Shown here piece after piece: positions 1-12,039 of a stretch of DNA of 64,000 nucleotides; position 1 is the first letter of the stretch, and each line of letters starts with the position of its first letter. The position numbers and the translations under genes are program-made. The stretch is from Amyloporia xantha (Eukaryota > Basidiomycota > Agaricomycetes > Polyporales > Adustoporiaceae), in assembly GCA_036971615.1 (NCBI GenBank), contig JAYKKR010000008.1, positions 186,001 to 250,000 of the forward strand, given 5' to 3'. Below the pieces are notes generated by a model. The model worked only from the letters and a program-made list of their open reading frames with translations. It was not told the origin of the DNA and did not search any database.

Positions 1-767
1 TGCATTTCGATGGGACACCTGCAAGATATTTGCCAATTTCTGCCACATATGGCAACTGCTATTGTGCCTGGCAGTTGGCAGTTAGTGCTTCCAATATTTC
101 TGCCCCCACCACTAAAGACAGGTTCCCCGACTCTAGTGTTGTTGGCAATACCAGCGCCATTTTGCCAGGCGGCGCGCGCCACCCCTGGCGCACCGTCCTC
201 GAGTGGCACAACACTTGGGGTGCGGCAATTCCACTAAGGGTTTTCTAGGTCATGTGACACCAATGTTGGCCAAAAAGTGACCCACTTTGAATGTGCCCAC
301 TGTTTCCCAAATATAAGCTCGGGAGGGGAGATCCAGCACTCGTAATATGGGAACAAAATGTTTGAAAGGTATAGATCTACAGATTGTTGTAGCCAATAAT
401 TGTGATATTATTTTCTTGCTGAGATATGCTACAAGTGAGATTTGGGATGGTATAAATCTCAAAAGCCAGGAGGGGTATTTTGATATTGTTCACAAGAGAT
501 TGTAGACAAACATGTGTAGTACATTTTTGATCACTTGAGTGAGGCAATCCAATGTGATGCTGGCTCGGAATTTGGGAAACACCTCGCAGGATGGTGCAGT
601 TCACCCTATGCCCTTGTAGCATAATACAGGACACTGTTCAAGTTGCGTTCCCAGATCCTCCTCCAACTCGATAATAGCACAAGCTACCAGGAAACATCTA
701 TGCTGCGCACTTTTTGAGTGTGAGTTGGGCAATAATAGCAGCGAGGAAAAGGTTGTCTGGCCCAGCA
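1..767. other. No supported gene; low-complexity and repeat-like DNA
   Basis: Short open frames exist on both strands but none shows a recognisable motif, a plausible start context or good codon structure. The first 240 bases are rich in TTGGCA/TGCCA words, as in decayed LTR or foldback sequence. I see nothing functional that I can support. Confidence 0.4.
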
Positions 768-1538
768 TCAGGAAAAACACTTTTTCTCTGGGGTAACCTA
801 GGGTGCTCTGAGATATATGAGTTTTCTCAGAGTAACTCCGGTTATCTCAGAGCATCTCAGGTTGACCTGAGTTGCTCTGAGTGTTGAACGATCAGTTTCC
901 AACTATAGTAGTTGCACTTCCATACTTGGTAGTCAGTACTTACTCATTTCTATGATGTTCTATGACATTCCATAGTATGCTCTTGTCTTACTTCATAGGC
1001 TCCACTTTCTTACTAAGAAATCTCCACTATGATTTCATTATGACTTCATATCTTACTAAGATATTCTATAGGTTTCTAGATACGATTACTAAGGAGCCTT
1101 TCATGCATGTATATAAGCAGGGCCTTACAGCCCACTAGAATACAAGACAGATTAGCCTCCTCTCCTCTATAGTCTGCGCTCAACACTGAGTTGCTCTGAG
1201 ATATTTTAAATTTCTCAGAGCATCCTATGTTAGAGGGAGTGCTCGGACGCACAGATCACGTGATTTAGGCACACATACGTCGTACATACCTGTGGTATCT
1301 GCCTGTATCTTTCCTTAATCTGTGCTATGAGTAGCCTTCGGTTTAGGTGTCGGTGTATGTGTTGGGTTAGCTGTTTTGGCGCCTACTCTCCCTCCTGAGT
1401 TCCTAGGAGTATATCTGCTCTCTGAGCACCCCTTTGTGTCTGTGTTTCCTCTATTCTCGCGACATCTAGGCTAGCTTTTGTTTCTTTGGGTAACTGTAGT
1501 ATATTTCTAAAGCTACAATACATTATTCTGAACAGTAT

Positions 1539-2701
1539 TAGCGTCTCCGAAGTTCAGTCCTGAACCTAGGTCTGAACCCCGAACCGGTGAACCGGACCTG
1601 AGGTTCAGGTTCAGTCCAGGTTCGGTCCGCGGTTCTGGGCTTGCGCGCGTTGCCTGAATGCAGCGCGAACACGTCCAAACTGAGAACCAGATTAGGAAAG
1701 ATGATCGATCTGATCAGCATCGATCTTCGTCGTCCATGCTCATCGCCCTCACACCTCCCTCTGCCAGCATTGCAACTCAAGAACAAGATGCTATTGCTGC
1801 GCATTGCCAGCGCGTGCAGTCGGAATCGCACGGCCTTCTCCCAATCAAACTCAGGGAAACAGTGTGACTGCTGCCGTGTGCAGGTGATAAAGGCACGGCA
1901 AAAGGTACGTACTACCCACGCTGCACTCGAATAATGCACACACTGACGTCGCGCTCAATCTGGCGGTACCCTGCACTGCTGGCATCGCCCAAGCTGCGCT
2001 CTTTGCGGCGGGAATTCTTGCACCTTGCGACACAATGGCGGAGCGCATGCTTGTCGTGCATCACGATCGTTGAGCTGCAAGCAGTTGCAGCAGTCCAGTG
2101 CAGGCTCTGCATCGTCCTCGCCAGACAGTTGTTTTACGTGCGCACTTGCCAAAGGACAACTCTGCAAGGTACAAAGTGACTGTGTGCTGTCTGCATGTAG
2201 CTGACAGACACACTGTTCAATGATGTACTACAACAGCTGGACTACGGTGTGTGAGTGGACAAAAAGATGTGACATGGCATGTCTGTTTGTCCAGCCCAGG
2301 ATCTGGGTGGTGATGGGTGAGGGGCTCTGACTGTCTGTTATATGTATGCTTGTAGCAGGTATGTACTATGTACACTATACTATCATATTTTAATACATCC
2401 ATTCTTCTCCTGTCTGATGTTTGGCATCTGGAGGTGCATACCTATGCCAGCATTGTAAACAGGATCCATTAGAATGCAGGTCTGTACTGTAGACTAGTAT
2501 AAAATGGACAAAAATTGACAATTTAGAAATTGCAGGTTCAGATGGTTCAAACCAGTTCTGAACCTGAACTGAACCTGCCGAACCGGTTCGGCAGGTTTGG
2601 TTCAGGTTCAGGTTCAGGTTCGGGCATAGGCATGCAGGTTCAGTTCGGGGTTTGGCCAAAATACCTGCTGAACCGAACTGAACTGAACTTAGGAGACGCT
2701 A
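1539..2701. mobile_element. Non-autonomous hAT-type DNA transposon with intact 8-bp TSD
   Basis: The ends are inverted repeats: TAGCGTCTCCGAAGTTCAG at 1539 and its near-perfect complement CTGAACTTAGGAGACGCTA ending at 2701. The TAGCG terminus fits the hAT-superfamily end consensus. The element is flanked by a perfect 8-bp direct repeat AACAGTAT at 1531-1538 and 2702-2709, the duplication length expected for hAT. Subterminal regions carry many GGTTCAGGTTC / GAACCTGAAC words in inverted orientation, typical of transposase-binding subterminal repeats. The GC-richer centre (about 1640-2200) encodes no recognisable transposase, so it is a deletion derivative that depends on an autonomous partner. 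Confidence 0.85.
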
Positions 2702-2709
2702 AACAGTAT

Positions 2710-3507
2710 AATATGTAAATAGACTGTTTTCTCACTGGCTTGTATAATAAATTGCTGGCATCTCTAATATGTATTATTTGAGCTACATTTTCCACTGGCT
2801 ATAAAATAACTATAGTATCCTATATTCACTATCATTCTCTTCACTTTCTGTGTTATATTAAGTTTATTTAGCTCAAATACATGTGAAGGTGAGCTGCTGT
2901 ACTAATAAAAATGGAAATATTGAAGATGGGACATATAAATTTATATAGAATAAGAAAAAAGGGCTATTGAATAGCAGGAATATAATGGAGAGAGAAAGAA
3001 GGATGATACAGGTACTGAGTAGTATAAACTTTAAAAGAGTGTACTTGTATTAGAAGTGTATAGAAGTAGGGGCATAATATGTGTACTCACCTCTGTGCTT
3101 CTGCACACATTCATCCCTCCTCTCATTTATACTCCATGCATCCACCAATACTTCCTTCCACTGACAGTGGACAGTCAAAAGTCAGAGATCAAAGGTCTGA
3201 GGTGAAATGGGATAAGACATCTCACAGTATTGAAAATACAGCCTCTGGCGAAGGAAAGAGGCTGCAGCTAAATGAATAGGGAAATAAAGGAGTGTCAGAT
3301 AGTTGAACAATGTAATGAGTTAGTACAGGAAGGGATAGAAAAGGTGTATGTGAGGAATGGGAGAATGAGGAGGAGGTCGTTCAACATGCAACCATAGAAC
3401 AGACACCACTGGATGCAGACCCACCAATGTATATATCGTCAGAAAGCCTGCGATTAGGGCGATCATTCTATCCAACAATCAAAAGAAACCATCCATGGGT
3501 TCCTGCA
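2710..3507. other. AT-rich gene-free interval
   Basis: I see no recognisable coding, RNA or structured repeat signal here. It is AT-rich with purine runs near 2930-3010 and is part of the sequence between the hAT element and the next TC..CTGA element. Confidence 0.4.
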
Positions 3508-4411
3508 TCAGGAAAAACACTTTTTCCCTGAGACACTCTGGGATATATGAGATTTGTCAGGTTGTCTCAGGTAGTCCCAGAGCATCCCAGGTCATCTTTG
3601 ATTGCTCTGAGTTGCTCTGAGATATTCAGATAATTTCAGAGCATCCCAGGCTATCCTTTATGTCTTTGAGGTGCTTTAGAATTTGGAAGATTATATTCAA
3701 GTTGTGATTGGACAGTCTGACATGTATATAAATCAGTTTAAGTTTATAATACTTGATAAATTGCTGATATTTCTTAGCTCTATCTTCCTGTATTGATTGA
3801 GTCACATTGATTAGATAGAAAACAATTAATGACTTTATTAGTTCCATTTATGATATCTATGTCCACTTCTTTCTATGATATTCTACAGTATGCTCTTGTA
3901 CTAGCACTGTAATTTATAGGCTACATTGAGGAAAATTCAATAATGATCACATCATGATTTGATTCCTTATTGAGGTAGAGAGGTAGATGAGTGTCAGTGT
4001 TCTTGTATGCTTTAAAATAGAGTTGTCAATATTAGATTATTGAATAGACAAGTACTTATTCTCCAACTTGATTTAGAACTTTGCTTTGAGATGCTAGTGA
4101 CATTATAAAATTATTCAAGTTTTCTCAGAGAAGTTCAGAGATAGTTTGGGTTGCTATTGTACAACACTCTGAGCCAATTAGTATATCAGTCATTCCAGCT
4201 CTCAATTAGTGTAAGTTATTCCTATATTTCTGAAGAGAATATTTTACTTCAGCAATAAAAATGACCTAAGAAGAGTGTAGGCCACTAATAGTAAGTGTGA
4301 TGATAGCTATGCAAAAATGCTTGAGAGTGAGACATTGAAGTAGAAGGCAGACATATATTAGAGTGAAAATGCCAATCTGAGTGAAGAAGGCCACCATTAC
4401 CTTACATGGTA

Positions 4412-4435
4412 TACAGGCTGTCACGACAGCCTGTA
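4412..4435. repeat. Perfect 11-bp-arm palindrome
   Basis: TACAGGCTGTC is followed by a 2-nt spacer and then its exact complement. The TGTCACGACA core resembles starts of basidiomycete LTRs, but I found no matching LTR end or target duplication. Confidence 0.6.
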
Positions 4436-5477
4436 CTGTTTGGATGTTTGGCCAATGTTTGGCTTATGTTTGGCCCATGTTTGACACGTCACAAAGCAAC
4501 GCGCGTTCTCTCCTTATACCATCACCATCGTTGAAGTTAACTCCTGCCTCTCCTCTGTGTACATCTCTAACTTGTGCCTATACTGTCTACATTCTGATAT
4601 ACTCTTATTGAGACTACAGCTGGCCTTTCTGTCTGTTCTCTGGTGTCTCTATGTGACTTCTGTTGTTCCTTTTGAATGCTGGTGAGTTCACTGTCTCCAA
4701 CAGGCTTGGCTTATACTTGGTGGACAATGGTTTATCTGGAGGCTTGTGAGACATGGTTTATGTGAGTCTGTAGATCACCTGCAAATTCTCTGTTCTCTCT
4801 TTCAGATAACCTCCACTGCTACAGTTGTAAAACTAGTCTCTAATCTGTTCTACAATTGTTGTCAAAGTGAGTGTATTGTCTTGCTGGGTATACTAATGAC
4901 ATGTCATCCTAGACTGTGTTTAGACCTCCAGCACTGTCTGAGAATTTAAGGTGAGTTCATGCCACATCACACATACTGTCATCTTTTCATAAATTGGACA
5001 GTATCTAGACTTGTGCTCTTCATTCCAGATATGTACTAGGAGTCATGAATTTTGATGGTATGTTTTTGCAGATGCAGAAATAATGTATTAACTGACAGAA
5101 GTCTTCATAGTTATTTTATTCTCCTTCAGTTTTATAGACTGTATATATGATATGGTTACAGTGAGTATTTGTATACTATTTGACAGACATCAACTTACTA
5201 TCCCTATTGATAGTTGCTTTCTGTAGTATTAGAATAATATACATTTGTTTTGATTTATAAATATATCTCATTTATCATGAAATAATCTGAGTGATTCTGT
5301 GTGATTCTGAGACAATCTAAGAGCAATACATATATCTTTGAGTGTGCTTTCAGAGTAATTCAGATATACTCTGGAGGAACTCTGAGATGCTCTCAGAGAT
5401 TTGACCTAGAAGGAGTTTGTCTGAGGGCGACCTGGGACACTCTGAACACTCTGAGCACTCTGAGCACTCTGAGTGCT

Positions 5478-5512
5478 CTAGGACACTCTAGGACAGTCCT
5501 AGAGTGTCCTAG
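5478..5512. repeat. Perfect hairpin at the right end of the 3508-5533 element
   Basis: The left arm CTAGGACACTCTAGGA (5478-5493) and right arm TCCTAGAGTGTCCTAG (5497-5512) are exact complements with loop CAG. It lies 17 nt before the CTGA terminus, the position expected for a Helitron 3' stem-loop. Confidence 0.7.
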
Positions 5513-5533
5513 TACCAAATATGTTTTTCCTGA

Positions 5534-7194
5534 TGTGAGATATGGACAAGACGAAGTTTTTGATGAAAAACAGCAATAGAAGACAAAGTAGTGGACGGAT
5601 TTGGATGAGCAAGGGCTCGTCTGGAAGGGCTTGACAATGCGAATAGAATGGTACAAAGGCAAAAGGATAACTCACAAAGGATCCCCAGTTATCCTCTGAT
5701 CAAAACCTCAAAAAGTGCCCATTCCATCTCCAACCCTCCAACCCCTCCAAATCTCCTTCCAAACTCCACCCAGCATGCTTAGACAGTCCTGAGACTATTC
5801 TCCAAGAATAGGAAATAAGAAACAGAGAAGGATTACTCACAGAAATTCCTATATAGTGCAGAGCAGGCACAGAGCAACCGTCTGTGCTCACTGAAGTTCC
5901 AGTGGAAAAGAGATGCCCAAAAGCCATAGATACTGAGTCAGAGTCCCTAATCAACAGTTTGTGAGATCCAAGACAGCAAAGAGCATAGATATAGAAAGGT
6001 AGCAGCAAGAAAGAATTGCTGAGGAGAAGTGCAAATACGTCTAAGTCACTGCTGACCCTAATCCAGGGTTCCCAGAACAGGTGTCAGTTTGACGCGACAG
6101 ACTGACACCCAAATTAGGCACTCATGGTCATTCTTTCTCTTCTTCATCAACACCCACCTTGCTTCGTCTTCTTTCATGCCACTTCACATTTCTGCTTGTT
6201 TCTGTTCACTCATGATATTCTTCTCATCTCTGGCCTATATTTGGTGACTTTTAGTAATCTGTTGCTGTCTCTCTGACTGGTTCTTCCTCAGGTATGACAA
6301 TGTGCTGGCAGGACATATGAGTCACTGCTTATTGCGGCCACAGGTAAGTCTATATCTTCTTTCTATTCTCATCTGTATCTATGAATAACTGACACTGTTT
6401 CTACCTCTAATTACAATCCAAATCACTGACATTGAAAGCTGGCTCTTGACTGTCATCATACAACCAAAAAGCAAGGTAAGTCTATCTCTGACATTCTTGC
6501 CAGTTGACGTGTCCATTATGTATGACAGATGGCATGCACTTAGTTGTATAAATCATCTTGTCCCTTCTGAGGAGTTGTGATGAATGGTGAGTGGCTGTCT
6601 GAGGTTTTGATGAGAATATCTCTGACATGTAAGTTGTTATTCTCCTCCTCCATTTCTAAGCCAAACTAAAGAATTGTATCTATAGATGCTTGCCACAAGA
6701 TGAACTGTAATTTTGATCATGTCCATATTGTGTAAGTCATTCACTTCTATCTCCATTCCTTTGTTGACTCTTTGTAAATTCTGAGAGTATTGTCACCTAT
6801 GCTATTTGGCTTCAGTTTACTGTGACGAGACGATTTATGTGAGTACTTTGTCTTGCTTCTTCAGCTAATTGGACTTTATCTGAATTCGTCTATTAGATTC
6901 TCTTATGTTTTGGCCACATAATAAAATATCTTCATAGATCTTGTGTACATCTTTCAGCTTTGCATTTTATATTACTGTATACTGAGTAACAACATTAGTT
7001 TGGTGATATGGACATTTCTGTCTTGAGCTATTTCATTGTATGTAATTATTATGGCTGCTAGTATTAGATTATCTTTTGTGTGTATATTATTTGTGAATAT
7101 ACTGCTATGTTCTATTATAGATACTGTAACCTTGAGAGTGCTCTGATACAAAATATAATGAGATGTGAGAGATGAAAAAAGACTATATAGGGTC
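5534..7194. other. Gene-free interval with small inverted repeats
   Basis: No recognisable gene. At 6080-6109 there is a 9-bp-arm hairpin, GGTGTCAGT / ACTGACACC. The rest is pyrimidine-rich and AT-rich DNA without motifs that I can name. Confidence 0.4.
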
Positions 7195-7582
7195 ATCTAA
7201 GAGCACTCTCAGGCTCCTCTCAGGTTACTCTGTGTTACTCTGAGAAAAAAATATCATGTCAACTAAGTTTAAGAGCACTCTGGCTACTCTGAATACTCTG
7301 ATGTTAGAGTAGACTTTCGCGTGCTAAGCGCCGTAGTACAAATACGTACATACACGGCCAGCGCGATCTGTGACGGCCTCCTTCAAATACAGCTTGCTTG
7401 CTTCCACGACTTCTGTGAGCCTTAGGTGTCGGTGTCGGTGTCTGCGCTATCTTGTGCCCTCTCGCTTCTCATCTCTGGGCTCTCTCAGATCATATCATCC
7501 ATTCATTCTGCTGACATATGAAGTCTCTAGGATGCTCTTGGATGCTCTTAGAGCAGCCTGGGACTGATATGGTTTTTTCTGA

Positions 7583-10039
7583 TGCACGCCACAGGTCAAA
7601 CTGGTCTGGTGCAATATGACCACCGGAGACAATGTTTTCACTGTGCGAAAAATCAAACATATGTCGGGGAGGTGTCCCAAGTTGAAGACAGAGTGACCGG
7701 TCCAATTTTGTAGACTCGAGAAGGCAAACCATTTCATGTGTGCAACTCTGCTAGGGTATACATATATAGACACTCAAGTCATCTTAGCTGCACTGGGAAG
7801 CTCATCAGTACTTTATTTGATCATATAGTAATATATCTATGATGTTCCTTTCCCGAATTGTGCAGCAGTGCACTGAGGGCATTGAGAATGGACTCAGATG
7901 CTTCAGCCACAGATGTGTTTACACGTGTCAAGATGTGCTGAATCTTCAGCCACAGGCCGTCAAAATGAGGTTTTCTGAAATTTCTGAGGTCAAACTTGTA
8001 TGACACCATTAAAAATGTTGTGTGCACATTCATTGAAGATATACAGAGGATTTGGTAATCTTAGATGTCTGAAATATGCCCAGTCTTGTCGAATTCAAGG
8101 CTGGGTCAGTCAATACTCAGATTTGGCGGGTGGGAATATTACATAAGCATCACGCAAGCCTTGCAGGCGTTGTTGCTCCCCACAACACTGGCACAACCTG
8201 GCAAGAATATGGGTGCTTAGGTATTGGCAGAGCTTGGCAGCTGTCGGTATCCTCCAATAGTCCAATTCATGAATTCCTAGCCGGCCTTCCAATGCTTCCA
8301 TGCATCGAGAATTGATGTCTCTTGTTTGTTGGCTCATTTATTGACATCATTCAACTTTCCACGGCAGGCCAAACAAGGCTTTCAGGTTGTAATCAGATTT
8401 ATTTTATGGTAGTTTCAATGCATACACTGATTTTTTAGATGAGCTGGGAATGATTTGTGGTTCCAAAAGAATTTTGCCAATTTTGCCATGTGCGCCAGCA
8501 AGCACCAGGCCCTCCCGCAAAGGCTGCGCTGCGCCAGGCGCTTGGCATGGCCTCACTGGAGTTTTGCCCCCTACACTACCTGACTCCCACACACAGGCAT
8601 GGGCGCCTTCCGCCCTGACATGTCAGGCTTATGAAAGGGGTAAAATTGTCTTAACCCCGACAGCCTCTTAATTTTGATAGTCAGCTTAGTGGTAATTTAA
8701 TTATTGTGCTTGAATGCTTGCGGCAAAAGATATGACTGATACTCTGTAGCGTCAGCCAAGTGGCATGAGCTGAAATGTCTAAATTATCACAGATGTGGCA
8801 GGCTGTCAATAGTATGACTGACGCACTTTCATGCAGCATGATTACCTTTTAAGTGAACCCAAACTGCGTTGTGCCGGTCAATGCTGACAAAGGCCAACCT
8901 ATTGTACAGCTGCTTGTGAATGTATCAGCAGGAAATAAGTTTAAACACATGCTTTAGTTTTGTTGTGGGTAAAGGTTAAATTATGCCAACCTGCCAGCTG
9001 ATGTTAAGCCCCGAACTAAGGAAAAGACAAGATCTCATAGGTTATAACACAATCACAGAATAAACCTAAGATCCCAGGGGTTTTGCTGGGTGACAAACAG
9101 TATACTATGCAGTCGGTGCGAGGCACCTGGCTTACCTGTTGTAGTGAGGATTGAAGCATATGATTATTGCTGTTGAGCGACTTGGGATTGAGCTACGCTA
9201 CAGGGGCCCTTATGTACAGGTGGACGAGCATCTTAGTAATCTAATGACTAAGCTAATCCCTATGCATGTGATTCTACACTAGATGCATGTGATAACTCCT
9301 GATACCCAGAGTGCTGGTCACATGTGAACACTGCTGCCATATATGGTGCTGTACCAGTTCAACACTGGGATTTGATGCAGTAGAAGAACTGGCATCTTGG
9401 TCATTTATTATGTAGCTCGAGTAGAAAACTTCTGTACCATTGTACAGGATGAAGGGCAGCCTGATTTTTTCCAAACTCAACTAAAAATAGGAAGAACAAA
9501 GTCAAATCACTGGCAATGGCATGAAGACATGGAGAACTGTAGTGATGAGAACAAGTAAAAACAAGATAATCCCATCTCAATAACGTCAGTGTGCATTATT
9601 GCTCATAAGATTCGTACTAACACCTCCAACCTCAAATATTACTGTCACTGCCCACCCAGCGCCACACTCCCAGCTAATCACCATTGTTTGTTTCCTTGAG
9701 ATCTGTGCAAACATTTGTGTTCCCTTCCATGACATCCTCTACACTTTCCCACAGAGAGCCACAGATGAAAGGTGGGCTTTATCAATCAATGCTCAAGTAT
9801 ACAGACGGCTAGAGTCCGAGTTGAGCAACTGGGGAAGCCAGGATGCAACAGACTCTGAGGTGGTGCGCTTTGGGAACAAACAACAATCAACACAGAAGTG
9901 GCAACTACTCTAGGGATGTAGGTAAAGAATGGATTCTCTGGTAGATTCAGAAGAAGATAGAAAGAAAGTGAATAGACAGAAAGATAGCTATAGATGTAAG
10001 GATTCCATAGAAATAGTTTTCAAGAAGAGAGGTGAAGAA
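7583..10039. other. No confidently assigned gene
   Basis: Several 60-100 residue frames lie here, notably minus 7490-7732, minus 7821-8033 and minus 8110-8337. I recognise none of them and see no convincing intron-exon chain. 8150-8600 is richer in G+C and in TTGGCA/TGCCA words. A decayed gene on the minus strand at 7.5-8.0 kb is possible but not supported. Confidence 0.35.
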
Positions 10040-11778
10040 TTACTCGTTTAACATGCAGACACCCAAGGAATGCACATCTTGCAAGATCAAGTCACATAGA
10101 TGCAAAGAATACATATATGGTTGTGGCGTGGTTATCAGATCCATGTGATGGGCTGCTTCCTGCTCCCAGAGAAGGTCGAGTGCAGTTTGAACAAGAACGG
10201 CAATGCACTTTTTCTCAGCCACATACTTTGCCCATCATCTCCTAAATATCAAGACACTCATCATGCAAAGGGCGCTACCTGGGCTACCTGGAAGACAACT
10301 GGATATCAATGGGAGAAATGATCTTCAGCGCAAAATTGTGTCAAATACATACCAATGATGGACCCTTTCCATTGATTCCAGATATCTAGTACCCTGATCT
10401 TGACAGTGCAATGCCAGCTCATGGATGGTAACCAGTGTGCAATGTATCGCTTGCCCCTAAAAATTGTGATTCAGTGAAGCGTAAAGTTTTGAAGTGGAAG
10501 AAGGCTCTCTCACCATGTGTCCTTAACTATGAGGACACTACCTGATCACACAAGCTGCTGTTCAACTTCATGAAATGTGTTACCATCGACCATAACAAGA
10601 AGCTCTGGCTGCACATAAATATAACCGTCATTAGGACACAGCAGAACAGCATATCTAATTGCAACATGCTCACATTTCTCCTCAGATCATACTTGAGTTT
10701 CTCCTTGAGCTTCTCCAGGTCAAACCCCCATTGTTCAGCCTCTGTCACATCATCATCTTCTGGATCACTGACATGTGTACCTTCACACAAGCGCCTCCCA
10801 CGTTCCGCAGAAAGTATAGCATTTGCTGCCACGCCCAAGATGCCAATGTGTGGGTGGGTCTTCCATGCAGCAAGGCCAGAGTGCAACAGGCCCAATACCA
10901 GGCATACCGTCTAGTACAAGGGAGATTGTGGAATATATCAGCTCTAAGAGATCTGCATCAAGGGAGGACAGGTGTCCCGAGCATGTAAAGGTCATTGATG
11001 TTGTTGAGAAAGGAAACAGTTGAGACGAGGTGATGGGGACTGGGAAGTAGAAAAGCAAGGGATGCAAACGAAGGATATACCTGGTGTCACAGTTAATCAT
11101 TGAATGTGTGCAAACTGCATGACCAGGGCATGGTGTGCATGCTTGCGGTTGCAAAAATGGCATGAGGGAAGGGGTGGGCATGTTTCGGCACAGAGATCAT
11201 ACCCTGACTCATCCTGAGATTGAGAGGTTCCTTTGGAAGCCACCAGCAAACATTTTAATGCTGAAGAAGACAAAGACACTGGGGAGTCTCTTGGGTACAA
11301 TGTTGTCATATTCTTCCTATTGCAGCTAGCAATCGCTGCAGACAGAGCTCTGTAATCATCCAACATGGTGTTTGTTGCTTGACCGGCATCACAGAACCCA
11401 GTCTGTGAGTATTTGTGTTTGTATCCATACAGAGATCGGAGGCCGACCAAAGTGAGGAACACAACAGCAATGCGGAGGAGCTTGGAGGGACATCCCAATG
11501 TGCCACTGTTTTGCTTGATACTGTCACGTCGGGAGAGTCATCGGGACACAGTGGTGACACAATGGTCTGATATGTCATGCTCTAGCACCCTTCTTGTGTC
11601 ACAATTCCTTGGGCACTTTTAGATGAGTCCCAATGGGATGCAGAGACCAATTTGTGTAACTTTATCGAAGGCACAGGAATCACACTGATGGAGGGAAAAA
11701 TGCTGGTGGAGGAACAATGGGGAAAGGCTGAGGGGGAGGCAACATGACGATACTGGATTGAAATACATTATCGATCTC
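10040..11778 (-). pseudogene. Src1/Man1 (HeH/LEM-like inner nuclear membrane protein), 3' part, frameshifted
   Basis: This is the C-terminal half of a fungal Src1/Man1-type protein, an inner-nuclear-membrane factor that tethers chromatin. Reading the minus strand from 11498, a hydrophobic segment is followed by TGFCDAGQATNT, matching the family's first-membrane-segment and FCD(T/A)G signature, then CNRKN. A Cys-rich lumenal stretch follows in another frame near 11140 (ACTPCPGHAVCT, INCDTRYILRLHPLL), then GIGPVALWP and ERGRRLCEG in a further frame near 10810. The winged-helix MSC tail is seen at 10050-10200 (TPQPYMYSLHLCDLILQDVHS). Each block sits in a different frame, so the copy is broken by several frameshifts. 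The matching N-terminus lies at 15471-15887, on the other side of a 3.7-kb insertion. Confidence 0.75.
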
Positions 11779-12039
11779 CATCAGGAAAAACCCCTTTGGC
11801 CCTAGGTTCATCTAGGAGTGACCTAGGCTTCCCTAGGGAACTCAGAGCACCCAGAGTACTCAGAACACTCAGAGCAACCCAGGTTGCTCTCAGAGAAAAG
11901 TTATTTAGGTTTAGGAACCCAGGTTGACCTGAGTCAGACCTGAGCTCAGTCCTAGGTTGACTCAGGATATACCATATTTCAGTCTCAATATCCTTGGAAT
12001 CACCTCATTTCACACTTATGAAAGACAGCATATAAACAT

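Larger units (their letters stand above)
3508..5533. mobile_element. TC..CTGA family repeat, 2.03 kb member
   Basis: The left end TCAGGAAAAACACTTTTTCCC follows A at 3507. The right end TTTTTCCTGA ends at 5533 before T. Length is 2026 bp, close to the 2047 bp of the member at 11781-15470 once its LTR insertion is subtracted. A perfect hairpin (16-bp arms, 3-nt loop) at 5478-5512 lies 17 nt upstream of the CTGA end, and a 7-bp-arm hairpin GAGCACTctgAGTGCTC precedes it. A terminal hairpin before CTRR, a 5' TC and A/T flanks are canonical Helitron characters, but the inverted termini are not. There is no target duplication and no coding capacity. Assignment to Helitron is tentative. Confidence 0.45.
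768..7582. mobile_element. Possible outer TC..CTGA repeat element carrying nested insertions
   Basis: The left end TCAGGAAAAACACTTTTT (from 768) follows an A. The right end TTTTTTCTGA (to 7582) precedes a T, so the ends are inverted copies of each other. The subterminal DNA at 790-890 and 7195-7560 is packed with CTCAGAGCA / CTCTGAG words, as in the other members at 3508-5533 and 11781-15470. A hAT-type element (1539-2701) and a second family member (3508-5533) lie inside. Whether 768 and 7582 really belong to one insertion is inferred only from end orientation; the residual length of about 3.6 kb is longer than the other members. The A|TC...CTGA|T borders resemble canonical Helitron ends, but no Rep/helicase is encoded. 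Confidence 0.3.

Noticed and set aside
4412..4618. Solo LTR starting TGTCACGACA and ending GACTACA
   Set aside because: Start and end look LTR-like and a TATA-like TCCTTATACC lies inside, but the flanking 5-mers do not match and the length is small.
1226..7310. A pair of LTRs starting TGTTAGAG at 1226 and 7303
   Set aside because: Both starts are followed by loosely similar GTGTCGGTGT words, but I could not find matching ends, a primer-binding site or a target duplication.
7490..8337. Minus-strand frames of 60-90 residues as a host gene
   Set aside because: No recognised motif, no consistent exon chain and overlapping frames in several phases.
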